Shown here piece after piece: positions 1-11,682 of a stretch of 64,000 nucleotides of DNA. The position numbers and the translations under genes are program-made. Under the pieces are notes generated by a model that saw only the letters and a list, made by a program, of their open reading frames with translations, had not been told where the DNA came from and made no database searches. Origin of the DNA: Ignavibacteriales bacterium (GTDB lineage: Bacteria > Bacteroidota > Ignavibacteria > Ignavibacteriales > Ignavibacteriaceae); the NCBI GenBank assembly GCA_016709155.1, contig JADJEI010000013.1, positions 496,001 to 560,000 of the forward strand, given 5' to 3'. The first letter of the stretch is position 1; each line of letters opens with the position of its first letter.

Positions 1-1173
1 GCAAAAAAATGGTTAGTCGGAAAAGGTGAACATCCAGCTTTGGAATATAAGGTGAGGATAGAAGAATCAAATGAAGTAGAATATTATTTACCATTACCAC
101 TTAAGGTAAAAGAAAATCGAAGTGAAAAACTGGTTGGTTTCATAAAAGGACAAATGAACCTAGATATTTCAATTCTTGCGCCCACTCCATTTTTTGCAAA
201 TGCAGATAAAATTAAATTCTTGAGAGGTAAAGATGAATTAGATGAAGAAATGACTAAAACAGAAGATTTGAGATTCGCATTTTACGCCAATAATGAAATT
301 GAAATTTCTATTAAAACATTTAAAGACGGATTAAAAGAAAAACTTGAGGAATTGATCATTCCCTATTTCTTGATGAATAACTTTGGGACGAGACAAAACA
401 AAGGTTTTGGTTCATTTACTGTAGTAGAAATAGAAAGTAAAGCTATTAAGAGTGACAATAAATTATTACAGTCTATTTTTGCTTATAATTCTAAAAATTC
501 ATACTCTGATTTAAATAAATTATTCCAATTTATTGGAGATGAATATCAACTCTTAAAAAGTGGCAAGAATTATCCCAACTATGAAAAATCTGAATTGTTT
601 AAATATTTTGTTGATAAAAATATTAGATGGGAAAAGCGATATATAAAACAGAAGATCAATGCGAATCGAATTTTAAATAAAGAACTGTATTGGAAAAATA
701 AATCAGCACCGATAGATATTGAAGACAAAACTAAAAATGAATATAATGATTGGAATGATAAACAAAATAATAGTTATCAATACATTAGAGTACTATTAGG
801 ACTAGCTGAACAATTTGAATATACAGTCTTTGCTGAAAAAAAAGATAATAACGGGGTGTGGATTAAACTAACTTTGCCAGATTCGAATAAAAAATATATA
901 GTGTCTTTAGAGCACAAACCAAAACCAAATGAAGATAAAATAGAGCGATTTCAATCACCTATATTTTTAAAAGTTATTGACGGAATAGTTTACTTAGGTA
1001 TAGACGATTCTTACGAGAATATATTAGGTGAAAAATTTGAATTTAAGTTAAAGTTTAAAGGCGACAATAAAGGAATTATAAAAAGTCTTGGAACATTAAA
1101 TGTCCCAAATAAATTTATCTTAAGTGATTTTATTCAAAAACATTTATCAAGTAATTGGAAAAAGATTCAATGA
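1..1173 (+). CDS. cmr1: Type III-B CRISPR effector subunit Cmr1 (5' truncated by window)
   Basis: RAMP-family subunit of the Cmr RNA-targeting complex, which caps the crRNA-bound filament. The frame is open from base 1 with no stop, so the true start lies outside the window; the TTG at 40 is only the first possible start inside it. The glycine-rich RAMP loop TRQNKGFGSF is visible near residue 126 of the visible part, followed by a long charged alpha-helical half. The stop overlaps the start of cas10 (ATG at 1170), as expected in a cmr operon whose next genes are clearly cas10, cmr3, cmr4, cmr5 and cmr6. The Cmr1 assignment rests on the loop plus gene order. Confidence 0.82.
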   Translation, partial: AKKWLVGKGEHPALEYKVRIEESNEVEYYLPLPLKVKENRSEKLVGFIKGQMNLDISILAPTPFFANADKIKFLRGKDELDEEMTKTEDLRFAFYANNEIEISIKTFKDGLKEKLEELIIPYFLMNNFGTRQNKGFGSFTVVEIESKAIKSDNKLLQSIFAYNSKNSYSDLNKLFQFIGDEYQLLKSGKNYPNYEKSELFKYFVDKNIRWEKRYIKQKINANRILNKELYWKNKSAPIDIEDKTKNEYNDWNDKQNNSYQYIRVLLGLAEQFEYTVFAEKKDNNGVWIKLTLPDSNKKYIVSLEHKPKPNEDKIERFQSPIFLKVIDGIVYLGIDDSYENILGEKFEFKLKFKGDNKGIIKSLGTLNVPNKFILSDFIQKHLSSNWKKIQ

Positions 1174-2787
1174 ACTACACAGCACTTACAATAGGACCAA
1201 TCCACAAAACACTGCAAAGCGTTAAAAGTACCAAAGCAATTTGGGCAGCAAGCTATATGTTTTCTTATCTCATCAAGGAGATAATAAAACAAATAAATAA
1301 TAAGAATGATATTATTATTCCATATTCTAAGGAAGTCGAGATAAATGGAAAGAAGGAAAATCCTTTAGCTGAGGATTTCAAAAAGAGAGCTGGACTTTTC
1401 CCGGATAGAATTATACTAAAAAGGTAAAATTGATATACAAAGAATTATTGATGAGATACTAACTGGTTTTGGTAAAAAATCAAAAATCCCTATTGCCTAT
1501 TTAAAGAATTACATAAACTGTTATCATTTATCAGTTGAGCTTGCAGATAACGAAAATATAATTTTACGTATCTATCAACTGCTTGATTCATTAGAACTTC
1601 AGCAAAGGGTTCTTGAAAATGCAAACCTCAACTACATTGAAGAATTTCTTGAAAAGATTAATCCTTATAATTTTCTTCTCAAATCAGAATTTGAAGAACG
1701 TCCTTTTCCTAGTACAATTGAAATAACAACTTCTGAATTTGAAAAATTAGAAGGGTATATTGAAGCAGCGAAAGAGTTAAGAAAAAAGGATGACGAAGAG
1801 AATCAAACCAATTTTATTAAAGCAATTAAAAAAATTGCAGACAATAAATTCAGAAACTACCAAAAATACATTGCCGTGGTTCAGGCAGACGGCGATTATA
1901 TGGGGGCATTTATTAAACAGCTATATGGGCTCCCAAATAAAGATCATTTAATCAAACAATTCTCTAAAAACTTGCTTTCCTTTGCAATTGAGTCTGTTGA
2001 ATTAATTAAAAAATTTAGCGGTACACCAATCTATGCTGGCGGTGATGACTTGTTATATTTTATGCCGGTCGCTCAAACAAATACTGATGGTAATATCACT
2101 TTCATTAATAAAACCGTATTCAGTCTAATTGCTGAGATTGATAAAATATTTAATAAATATTTTACGGACTTTAATGAAGAAGGAATAGACTTTAAAGGAA
2201 TAATAGCTCAGGTTAAGAAAAAACCATCAATGTCTTACGGTGTTTCAATAAGCTATTATAAATTCCCTTTGAATCAAGCGCTTGAAGAAGGCGTAAATCA
2301 ACTATTTAACATTGCCAAAAAAACAGATAAGAAAAATGCTGTTTCATATACAATTCTCAAACACAGCGGGCAGTATTTTGGTACAACATTCCATAAAGAT
2401 GAAACTTCATATACAACATTTAACGAATTAATAAAAGAAAATCTAACCGGTGATAATTTTATCCATTCCGTTATTTATAAACTAGATCCACAGAAAGAAG
2501 TGATTAAAGAAATTGGGAAAATTGCTGCTGCCAATAGAGCCGATACTTTTAACAATTTCTTTTTAAACAACTTTAATGAAAGTGTGCATAGGGATAAGAA
2601 CGATAGGAATAAACTAGTTGGATTCTTGACTAAAACAAAACAACTTTTTATTGACATTTATAATGAAAATGAATTAAATAATTCAGAATTGGGAATTGAT
2701 AAACAAAATGAAATCAATCTTAATAAAATATATTCCGCGCTTCGGTTCATAGATTTTATTCACAACAAAGAAGAAAGAGATGACTAA
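1170..2787 (+). pseudogene. cas10: Cas10/Cmr2, large subunit of the type III-B complex, frameshifted
   Basis: Signature subunit of type III systems; its palm domain makes cyclic oligoadenylate on target RNA binding. The N-terminus (start ATG 1170) has the Cmr2-like IGPIHKTLQSVKSTKAIWAA pattern. The reading frame ends at 1427, but the next frame is open from 1420 and continues with QKYIAVVQADGDYMGAF (around 1850) and the catalytic palm motif GGDD (around 2040), so one gene is split. The break sits at a five-A run at 1418-1422; either one extra A or two missing A restores the frame. About 540 residues, short for Cmr2, with no HD nuclease domain seen. The stop overlaps the cmr3 start by 8 bases. 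Could be a real null or a sequencing indel. Confidence 0.85.
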
Positions 2788-3895
2788 AAAATATTTAGTA
2801 AAACTTACTCCGCACGATAGATTTTTCTTCGGCGGTGAAACAACCTTTGGCGAAGGAGATATTAAAAATTACTTTGTCAAATCCAATCATTACCCTCAGC
2901 AGACGAGTCTTTTAGGATTAATACGCTATCAGCTTCTTCTGAAGAATGGATTAATGAAGAATGATAAAATCGCGGATAAAGCAAAAGCCGAAACACTAAT
3001 TGGCAAAGAAAGTTTTAAACTGGATAATGGTTTTAATTTTGAAGCAATAAAAAGTCTTTCACCTGTTTTCATAACTGATGGAAACCTTCATCTGTTCCCG
3101 GCAAACCGGGAATATCAATGGTATTTTGATAAAGAAACCAAAGCCGAAGTAAAAGAGATGCGCCAGATTTCTTTTCACATAAATGGTAAATGTAGTCTTT
3201 ATGATAAAATTCCGGAACTGCTTAAATATGATGCTAAGGAAGAACTCCCCGATCTGTTGGTAGATAAAAATAAAAAACTTTATAGATACTCCCAGGTATT
3301 CAAAGAGTATAAGCAGGTTGGAATCAGAAAAGATTACAAAGGTAAAACTCAAGACGATGCTTATTATATTCAGATTTTTTATAAGATTATGAAAGGTTAT
3401 TCATTTGCTTCCATAGTTGAATTAGATGACAATTTTATTTTTGATCAGAAGGAAATAAGGGTAAATTTTTCTTCAGAGGCTATTGTATTCCTTGGCGCAG
3501 AGCAATCTAAATTCAGAATGGATGTTACTGAGACTAAAAAAGATTTTGATCAGTTGCTACCTGATTATGAAAAATCGGATAATTCGGCGAAAGTCGTTTT
3601 GGTAAGTGATGCTTATCTGCCTACAAACGATATTCTAAATGAATCTGATTTTGCCATTACAGATATAGTTGATTTCCGTTCGCTCGAAACCTCTGTGAAC
3701 GACACAGAAAATTATTCAGCCTTTGACAGAAAAAAGATAAAAACCAATGTGGTTTGGAAAAGCGGAAAATATAATTTTTTCAAAAAAGGTTCTGTATTTT
3801 TTGGTGATACAAACACTATAAGCAAAAAGTTGAATAACGACGATTTGCAAAAAATAGGATATAACATTTATAAACCAATAATAAAAAAGAGTTAA
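2780..3895 (+). CDS. cmr3: Type III-B CRISPR subunit Cmr3
   Basis: Cas5-like RAMP that binds the 5' tag of the crRNA and joins Cas10 to the backbone. The N-terminus carries the Cmr3 pattern: LTPHDRFFFGGETTFGEG, then a proline/threonine region YPQQTSLLGLIRYQLL that resembles the family motif PPPTTLLGALR. Length of 371 residues suits the family. It starts inside the last codons of cas10 and ends 2 bases before cmr4, so it is almost certainly translated from the same mRNA. No damage is seen. Confidence 0.88.
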   Translation: MTKKYLVKLTPHDRFFFGGETTFGEGDIKNYFVKSNHYPQQTSLLGLIRYQLLLKNGLMKNDKIADKAKAETLIGKESFKLDNGFNFEAIKSLSPVFITDGNLHLFPANREYQWYFDKETKAEVKEMRQISFHINGKCSLYDKIPELLKYDAKEELPDLLVDKNKKLYRYSQVFKEYKQVGIRKDYKGKTQDDAYYIQIFYKIMKGYSFASIVELDDNFIFDQKEIRVNFSSEAIVFLGAEQSKFRMDVTETKKDFDQLLPDYEKSDNSAKVVLVSDAYLPTNDILNESDFAITDIVDFRSLETSVNDTENYSAFDRKKIKTNVVWKSGKYNFFKKGSVFFGDTNTISKKLNNDDLQKIGYNIYKPIIKKS

Positions 3896-3897
3896 TT

Positions 3898-4695
3898 ATG
3901 AGTTACAAAACAGATGCATATCTTACAACGTGCTTAACAAATATGCACGTTGGCAGCGGCGAGGCTAACTATGGGGTTGTTGATAATCTTGTTCAACGGG
4001 ATTCAATTACCGATGTGCCTATAATTCATTCCTCATCTCTTAAGGGAGCTTTGCGTGAATTTTTTAAGGATGAATGGAAAACTGGTACTGATAAAGATAA
4101 ACTCAATTATATTTTTGGGCCCGACACTTCTCGCGACCCAGGTACACCAAACGGAATCGGACATTACAAATTTTTTGAAGCTAATCTCGTTGTCCTTCCA
4201 GTTAGAAGTAATACAAAGCCATTTTATCGAGCAACTGCAGATTTTATTCTGAAAGAAGTTAACGAAAAAGCAAAAGCATTGGGCATTACTTTTAATATAA
4301 ATCCTTTTAATCAAATTACAGTTATGGGTGGGATTCCAAAAGTGAGTGATAATAACAGACCTATGTTGGAAGATTATCAGGCAGAAAACGGGTTATCTTT
4401 TATTCCTACAATTACAAACCATTTAGGAAATGACCCAGCACTTTTCCACGAGGATGATTTTAAAGAACTAGTGAAGCATTTACCCGTTATTGCACGTAAC
4501 CAGCTCGAAAACGGTGAAAGTAAAAACCTTTGGTACGAAGAAGTTGTGCCGAGAGAAAGCAGATTTGTATTTTTTGTTACAAAATCTGATCAGTACCAAA
4601 CAGAATTTGATGAATTAATCCAGAAGCAAACAATTCAAATTGGCGGGAATGCATCGATCGGTTATGGTTATACAAAAATTGAAAAGTTGAGTTAG
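3898..4695 (+). CDS. cmr4: Type III-B CRISPR backbone subunit Cmr4 (Cas7)
   Basis: Cas7-type RAMP; several copies form the filament along the crRNA and cut the bound target RNA at 6-base steps. The sequence shows HVGSGEANYGVVDNLVQRD, where Asp29 matches the catalytic Asp of characterised Cmr4 proteins, then IIHSSSLKGALREFF, a typical RAMP helix, and near the C-terminus IQIGGNASIGYGYTKI, the glycine-rich loop. Length of 265 residues is usual. The catalytic Asp is kept, so target RNA cleavage is expected. Two bases separate it from cmr5. Confidence 0.93.
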   Translation: MSYKTDAYLTTCLTNMHVGSGEANYGVVDNLVQRDSITDVPIIHSSSLKGALREFFKDEWKTGTDKDKLNYIFGPDTSRDPGTPNGIGHYKFFEANLVVLPVRSNTKPFYRATADFILKEVNEKAKALGITFNINPFNQITVMGGIPKVSDNNRPMLEDYQAENGLSFIPTITNHLGNDPALFHEDDFKELVKHLPVIARNQLENGESKNLWYEEVVPRESRFVFFVTKSDQYQTEFDELIQKQTIQIGGNASIGYGYTKIEKLS

Positions 4696-4697
4696 CT

Positions 4698-5081
4698 ATG
4701 AATAAAAAAGTAAATGAATTAATACCAAAAGCGTTGGCGGCAATCACTGCTAGCGAAATGGCGTCAGCAGATTCAGTAGATAAAGAATATAAAGGTTATA
4801 TCGCTTCAATGGGTGCAAGTATTATCCAATCTGGATTAATTGCTACAATTGCTTTTTATTCTAATAAACAGTCTGGCAGTGCAGATAAACGATTGAAGTT
4901 AATGAAAGCAATTGTAAAAACGATATTGAATACAAACTCGGATGAAAAACTGCTTGATTATTTACTAACTGGCTCACATAATGGTACTAACAAACCTGAA
5001 ATAGATAAATTCGAGAAACAAATTTCTGACGCCCTAATCGCATTAAAATTAGCATTAAGAACTTTCCAACAAAAAGAGTAA
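4698..5081 (+). CDS. cmr5: Type III-B CRISPR small subunit Cmr5
   Basis: Small, mostly alpha-helical Cas11-like subunit that forms the minor filament of the Cmr complex. 127 residues. No catalytic motif is expected. Identified by size, helical composition, a run of small residues around ALAAITASEMASADSVDKEY, and its position between cmr4 and cmr6 with gaps of 2 and 4 bases. It is intact. Confidence 0.85.
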   Translation: MNKKVNELIPKALAAITASEMASADSVDKEYKGYIASMGASIIQSGLIATIAFYSNKQSGSADKRLKLMKAIVKTILNTNSDEKLLDYLLTGSHNGTNKPEIDKFEKQISDALIALKLALRTFQQKE

Positions 5082-5085
5082 TGAT

Positions 5086-5925
5086 ATGAGAAACACCGGA
5101 TTCCTTTTTTATAAAGAGTATTTCAAACCTCTTAAGTTTGAAAACGGAAAACCAAAAAAATTGAATTTTAATAATGATGATTTGTATTCGCTCAAGCTAA
5201 ATTACAATGTTGCTGAATTATTTTCTACAGAAGATCATTTTGAATTAGCTACTACTTATCCTGGTTTACTAATTGGGTCGGGTTATAATCATGAAATCGG
5301 GGATCAGGATAATGAACTCAAACTTGGTTTCTTCTTCGATTATACGACAGGGTTACCCTGCATTCCCGGTTCTTCAGTTAAAGGTGTTTTAAGGGATGCC
5401 TGTGAAAAAGCTGAAGGGAAATATGCTTTAAGTATAATTAATGATTTGTCATTGGGTGATAGAAATGCGCAAAAGGATAATGATAAGATCAAAAAATCAG
5501 CTAAAGAGTTTTTGAAAAAATATCAAGCGCATTTTGATCCTATTGATATAACAAAGGCATTAAGCAAAAAAAATCCCTCCCATTTTATTAATTGGGTTTT
5601 CAACGGAATTGGCATAGAGGGAAAGAATTTACCTTTGAAAAAAAGAGATATCTTTTTCGACGCTTTTCCAATAGACTCACAAAACGAGAATGGAAAATTT
5701 CTTGCAAATGATTATATAACTCCGCATGATAATCCATTAAAAAATCCTGTCCCTATTCAATTTATGAAAGTACTTCCTCAGGTAACATTTCAATTTAGTT
5801 TTAGATTATCTGACGAACCTTTTTCAAAAAATATTAAATTGGAATTATTTAGACAAATTCTTTTGGATCTTGGTGTAGGTGCAAAAACAAACGTTGGCTA
5901 TGGACAATTCAAAACAAATGAGTAA
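5086..5925 (+). CDS. cmr6: Type III-B CRISPR subunit Cmr6
   Basis: Cas7-like RAMP that caps the 3' end of the crRNA filament together with Cmr1. Visible motifs are LLIGSGYNHE, GLPCIPGSSVKGVLRDACE (the Cmr6 signature helix) near residue 95, and a C-terminal LLDLGVGAKTNVGYGQF glycine-rich loop. 279 residues, intact, start ATG preceded by AAAGAGTAATGAT. It is the last of the six cmr genes; the next gene starts 27 bases later. Confidence 0.92.
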   Translation: MRNTGFLFYKEYFKPLKFENGKPKKLNFNNDDLYSLKLNYNVAELFSTEDHFELATTYPGLLIGSGYNHEIGDQDNELKLGFFFDYTTGLPCIPGSSVKGVLRDACEKAEGKYALSIINDLSLGDRNAQKDNDKIKKSAKEFLKKYQAHFDPIDITKALSKKNPSHFINWVFNGIGIEGKNLPLKKRDIFFDAFPIDSQNENGKFLANDYITPHDNPLKNPVPIQFMKVLPQVTFQFSFRLSDEPFSKNIKLELFRQILLDLGVGAKTNVGYGQFKTNE

Positions 5926-5951
5926 TTAATAAAAACAATTACGGGAAAAAA

Positions 5952-8900
5952 ATGAAATTTTATTCTGTTTATACTGAAAGTTGCAAAAAGATGCAGAGAA
6001 GTTAAATCTTTTAACCGAATTAAATAATATTATTACGAGGATTGAAAGTAATCAAACTTCTAAATTTCTTGAGAAATACAAATCTCCGGCTGTCGTAAAA
6101 AGAGCTGGTAGTTATAGATTTATTGGTTACGAAAAATCTTTGATGAAGGTAAAATCATTTTTATTGTTTTGTTAAAGATTTTAATAAAAGGTAAAACTGA
6201 ATATGAAAAATTTTGCGATGATAGCGATGCATATTGTAAGAAGTTATTGCCTGAAGAAAGTTGGTTCCATATACAAATTAGCGATAAGGAAAATGCTAAC
6301 ATAAAAGAAAAGTCAAAACTCAGTAAGACTGAAAGTGATTATTTGTTTACTCCTATTCCTGATGATTATGAAGGAAGTCTTATGATCTATCAATCTAAAA
6401 GATTCAATGAGAATATTAGAAAAGTGATTACAAGACTCACATAGCTGAAATAATTAGGGATATTTTTGAAAATGAGGAATCTTTATTGCAGACGGAGAAA
6501 AGTCATAAGGTGTATAGTAACCTTATCGTTTATTATAAATTCTTTTCCAATTCAAATCTTCTGTTTTTATACCAGACAGTTAATACAAATACCGGTGAAA
6601 GAATAGACAAACAAGAATTTGAAAAAATATGTTCTTCTGCTAATACTACTGAAGATATACTTAGAGTTTCTTTTCGATCATATCCTGAATATGTTCTTTG
6701 TGATAATGATATTTGGCTTGAAATTCAGAATGAATCAGAAGGGAACTTAGCTTTATCTACTGAAGAAGCAAAGATTTTCAACTCAATAATTCACAATAAA
6801 TATGAAGAACCACTTTTCCCACTATTCATTAATGGTAGGGCTGGAAGTGGGAAATCTACTTTACTCTATTATACTTTTGCTCATATTTTATTAAATCACA
6901 TTATCCAAACAAAAAAGTTAAATACACCACCGCTTTTTTTAACTTATTCTTCAAAGTTATTAGCAACCGCAAGCACCAGTATAAAGAAAATCTTAAAGAC
7001 TAACGTTAAAATACGTACAAAGCTTTCTTCCGAAAAGGTTAATTATGTTGATAGCTATTTAAATTCTTCTGACTATAATAAATCGTTCAAAACATTTAGA
7101 GGATTTCAAAAAGAACTTCTATCATCTATCAAAAAAGAACAATTTGAAGATCAAAACTATTATAGTTTTTCTAAATTTAAAGAAGATTGGAATAAGTATT
7201 GTAAGACCAATCCTTCGAAATATGTTCGTGGTATAACCTCAGAATTTGCTTGGTACGTTATAAGAACTTTTATTAAAGGAATATTAAACTCAGGTGAGGA
7301 ATTTTTAGAACCAGATGACTATAAAACTCTTCCAAGAGAATTAAAAACTGTTGAACAAGATACTTATGAGAAAATTTACGAGTCGGTGTTTGATAGCTGG
7401 TATAAAAATCATTTAAGAGATATTCATTTTTGGGACGATCAGGATTTAACCAAAACTGTATTAGAAAACATTGACAAATTAAAACTTGAATATCCCGCAG
7501 TTTTTTGCGATGAAGCTCAAGACTTTAGCAATATTGAGTTAGAGTTGATTTCAGAATTATCATTATTTTCAAAAAGAAAAATTGAATTTAGAGACATCAA
7601 GAGAATTCCGCTCGCTTTTGCTGGTGATCCTCTTCAGACAATAAACCCTACTGGATTTAAGTGGGAGACTATTCAAGCAAATTTTTATGAAAAAGTTCAA
7701 AACGATTTTGGTAGATATGGTAAAATCCCACTCAATTTTAAAGAACTGAATAATAATTATAGATCCAATAAACCAATTGTAATCTTCAATAATATAATTC
7801 AGCTTATTCGCACTCTATTGTTTGATCTTAAAAATATATCCCCTCAAAAATCTTGGTTTACAACAGAATATTCTATTAATCCAACATTAAAAATAAATGA
7901 CCTTTCAATAATTGAAGAAGCTTTAATGGAAGAAGGCAAAACCAGGACAATAATTATACCTTGCGAAGAAGATCAAGAAAAAGATTACATACAGAATAGA
8001 GACTCTTTTCTTAAAGAAAAAGCAATTGCAAATGATGAGGTGGTTCAAAATATTTGGGGACCTATGAATGTCAAGGGTTTAGAATATAATACAGTTATAG
8101 TCTATAATTTTGGAGATTATTTGGCTAATAGTCTTTCGATAAATTTGAAAGATTTAATAGGTTCTTTACTTGCATCTGATAATTTTCAGATCAATTTAAC
8201 AGAAAGTAAAAGAATCGAATTAGAGTATTTTTTAAATAAATTATATGTAGCTACATCCAGAGCAAAAAAGAATCTTGTCATCGTCGATACTGATATGGGA
8301 AATAAATTTTTGTGGTCTGTTTTTAATGATTTTATTAAGCAATTGCCTATTAAATATTCGATTGAGAATAACGATTATACTACAAATTGGGATGAGGATA
8401 ATGAAATCTCCGAATTCCAATTTTCATCAGAAGTATTAGATTTAGCAGATGATAAGCCAGAAGATCTTGCTGATCAGTATTACAAGGATGGTTTAAATTC
8501 GTCAAATCCAAGAAAGTTAAGAACCGCTGCAGAATATTTTAAAGCAAGTAAAAAACCAACAGAAGCCAATAGAGCCTTGGCAAAAGCTTTAGAATTAGAA
8601 AATAACTATTTAAAAGCAGCAGAATATTATGAGAAGATTCAAGACGGAGATAAAGCTATCCAATGTTTATGGAAATCGAACGATGCTAATAGATATAATA
8701 AAATACTTTCTGTTTATGAAAACTTGCCTAAAAATCCAAATAATATTTTCTATTTAGCTAGTGAATTTGTTCTTTCCGATAATAAGAAAAATAACTCGAT
8801 TCTATTTTTAAGATATTTTGCAAGCCTAATACGCGATAGTGAGAATCTCGATTTTTATATGCTTGCACATAAAAGTTGGGAAAATATTTATAATGAAATG

Positions 8901-10399
8901 CTCATAGCATTAGAACTCTATAGCAGAGATACTGCTACTCTAAGTGATTGGGATGAGGCGATTAAAATTCTTAAAAGTTTAAGTGAAAAGGGAATACAAC
9001 TAAAAAATAAACCAGAATACATGACTTTACTTTTTAACTTGAAGCAATACAAAGATATTATAGAGGAGTTAACAGCTGCAAACGATCTTGAAAGTGAACT
9101 ATATTTGAAATCAAGTGCTTATTCAACCTCATACCCTAAAAACTTAGAATACTATTATAAGCTCAAAGAATTTAAGATTATATCAGATTTATACTTATTA
9201 AATGAAAAAGAAGCAGATAATCTTAATAAAACTCAAAAGAAATTATTTTTAGTTCTCTAATTGAAACCAAAAACCCGGGAAAAATTGAATCATTTCTTTC
9301 CAAACAGTCAGATTATATTAATGAATTTATTGATGATGAACTTTTTCAAAAGATATGTATGCTTAGCTATAAATCTTCACATTATTCATTAGGAATGACT
9401 CTGATTAGATTAGTTGAAAGGCGGGATGATAAATTATTTTCTGAAATGTTAAAAAATATGATTACTACCTCTGATAGTAAACTACTGACTTTTCTTCTCG
9501 CCCTTTTCATCTACCAGGAAACAATACATAACCGAATTTATACGGTTGTTGATATCCTGGAAAATAAGCGTGCAGAGTTTACTTTCTTACCATTTAGTCT
9601 TATTAATAAACCCACTCTAGAAAAAGTATTACTATATGCCTTAGCAAATAAAGATGATATTTCTAAGGTAAATATTGAACAAAGAAAAAGGATCCAAGAC
9701 TATGTAAAGGAAATGTTGGTCGATGATAATCGATGGCTTGGAATCAGTGATATTAATATGGCTGGTGCTGCTATCGAAAGATTAAATATGCACATTAATG
9801 CCAGAGATTTCTATGAAAAAATTTACCGTAATGATTTTGCATCACCTGACGATAAAGAATTTGCAAAAAGAAGATGGTTAAAAGTTAAAGAAAAACAAGC
9901 TCACCAACTTCAAAATGAAGAAGTCAAAAAACAAATCTTTGATGATATAGATAAATGGTATAAAAACTGGAATTTTAATTATCTTTTTAGCCTCGATGAA
10001 CTAGAAGAAAATCCAATTATTGATAATAAATTTGAATTAACACTGACCGAATCATATAAAACGGATAAAAAGATAATAACACAAAAATCTAAACCTGATA
10101 TTAAGCTTATAATTTCATCTGAAAATGTCGATCTTATTTCTATCAAATCGATCTATAGTAAGAACGTTATTAAGATTGATAATGTTGCAAAAAGCGAAAC
10201 GATCTATTTTGATTTGAACAAAAATATTCTGGAAAGTAAAGAAATAAATATCTTTGAAAAAAATGTGGAAGAAAACATCAAAGAGTATAAAATTTCTGAT
10301 TGGGATATGGTTATTCTCTTTGAAATTCTAGATGGTTCCAAACTATTAAAAATCTGCATTGGTAAATCCTCAAATCCAATTACTGGTATATATGTTTAA
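5952..10399 (+). pseudogene. Very large UvrD/Rep-like superfamily 1 helicase with repeat-rich C-terminus, frameshifted
   Basis: Five open segments in changing frames read as one protein of about 1480 residues. Start ATG 5952 (MKFYSVYTES). Helicase motifs lie in the intact 6486-9260 segment: Walker A NGRAGSGKSTLLYY, Walker B with VFCDEAQDFSN, motif III LAFAGDPLQTINPTGF, motif V NVKGLEYNTVIVYNFG and motif VI YVATSRAKKNL. After this comes a helical, TPR-like half. Frames change at an A5 run (5985-5989), at about 6138, at about 6427 (A4 run) and at a T5 run (9246-9250). The gene directly follows cmr6 on the same strand, so it may be a CRISPR-linked accessory, but no such role is known to me. Confidence 0.78.
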
Positions 10400-10546
10400 T
10401 TTGTATTCAAAGATTTTTTTATAAATAAAATATGTATTGTTTAATGATTTATAAAATGAAAAAAGTTATTTTATTAGAGAAATATAAATTTTAACTAAAT
10501 TATAAATTAATTAACAAAAGTAAAAACATTTTTAAGTGAGGTTACA

Positions 10547-11671
10547 ATGAAACATATATACTCTTTTCGCAAAGTTGTTAGAATCGCTAAACGTGATGCA
10601 CGGAATTGGAGATGGACATTATGGCCCTTTCTTAAGGATAACAGTAAAGCTCGTGTACCAAGGGAAGGGCAAACTGAGACTCCTGCTTACTGGGAAGAAC
10701 TTTTTCAACTGGGTGAGAACCTGATAGCTCCTATAGTGGAAGTTTGGAAAGAAATAGACACGAAATTAAAGCCCGAATACTGCGATGCTAAAAAAGATGA
10801 TGACAGGGCAGACAAAGAACTTGAAAAATTAACAATAGAAAAAGAATCATCTTTTAAAGAATACAAACAAGCAAAGGAAAAATTAAACGAGTTTAATCCA
10901 CCGGCTTTGGATAAAAACTGGGAATTTGTTTTACTGATTATTATTGGTGTTTCTGAACTTTTTATTAACAGATTAAGTTTTCAATTATTCGGGGAGAGTG
11001 AGTTATTTACAAATATTTTTTCAGTTGGAATTGGTGTCGTAATACCGTTATTAGCATTTTGGTTTGGTTATTTATTAAGACAAAATGTTAAATCTACTAC
11101 TGAAAAAGCACTCCTATTTGTTATCCCGTTGGGAGCTTTAGCCGTAATGTATGTTATTTCAGTTTTAAGAACTGCTGTATTTGAGGGAACTGGAATTGTA
11201 AGGACTTTAAAATTAGATTTATCCGATACCCAGCTTACAATATTATTCTATATAATCAATATTGTGTTCTTTATAGGAGCAACGGTAATCTCTTACTTCG
11301 CCTCCCACCCCCAGGGGGAAATTTATAAACAAGCAAAAAAAATATTTAAAACTGCTCTCAAAGAATTTAAGCTGGATGAAGAAGAAGTTAAAAATGCTGC
11401 CAACAGATGTGAAAAAACCGAAAGCAGATTAGAAAAGATTACTCATAAGCGAGCAAAGATTCATCAGAAACTGCTTGCTGAAGCGATGAGTATTAAGGAA
11501 TCTGCTGAATGGCTGATGAAATCATACAAGTCAATGAACTTAAGACACAGACCGGATTTTCCTGATTGTTTTAAGCTGCAGCATAACGCTCCAGAAATAC
11601 CTGACTCTTTACAATACTTAGATTGGAATTGTGAAGAAAAAGAAAAAACAGAAACAGTTAAAGAAGCATAG
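10547..11671 (+). CDS. Coiled-coil membrane protein, unknown function
   Basis: 374 residues. A soluble N-terminal part (about 1-125) ends in a charged coiled coil, followed by four hydrophobic segments (about 127-147, 155-182, 188-205 and 227-247) and a second charged coiled-coil region to residue 320. No enzyme motif is seen. Start ATG follows GTGAGGTTACA. It lies between the helicase and the spacer-acquisition genes and is 11 bases upstream of a VWA-like lipoprotein, so the two probably work together at the membrane. Type III CRISPR loci often carry membrane accessory genes; a link here is inference. Confidence 0.7.
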   Translation: MKHIYSFRKVVRIAKRDARNWRWTLWPFLKDNSKARVPREGQTETPAYWEELFQLGENLIAPIVEVWKEIDTKLKPEYCDAKKDDDRADKELEKLTIEKESSFKEYKQAKEKLNEFNPPALDKNWEFVLLIIIGVSELFINRLSFQLFGESELFTNIFSVGIGVVIPLLAFWFGYLLRQNVKSTTEKALLFVIPLGALAVMYVISVLRTAVFEGTGIVRTLKLDLSDTQLTILFYIINIVFFIGATVISYFASHPQGEIYKQAKKIFKTALKEFKLDEEEVKNAANRCEKTESRLEKITHKRAKIHQKLLAEAMSIKESAEWLMKSYKSMNLRHRPDFPDCFKLQHNAPEIPDSLQYLDWNCEEKEKTETVKEA

Positions 11672-11682
11672 AAAGCTAAAGT

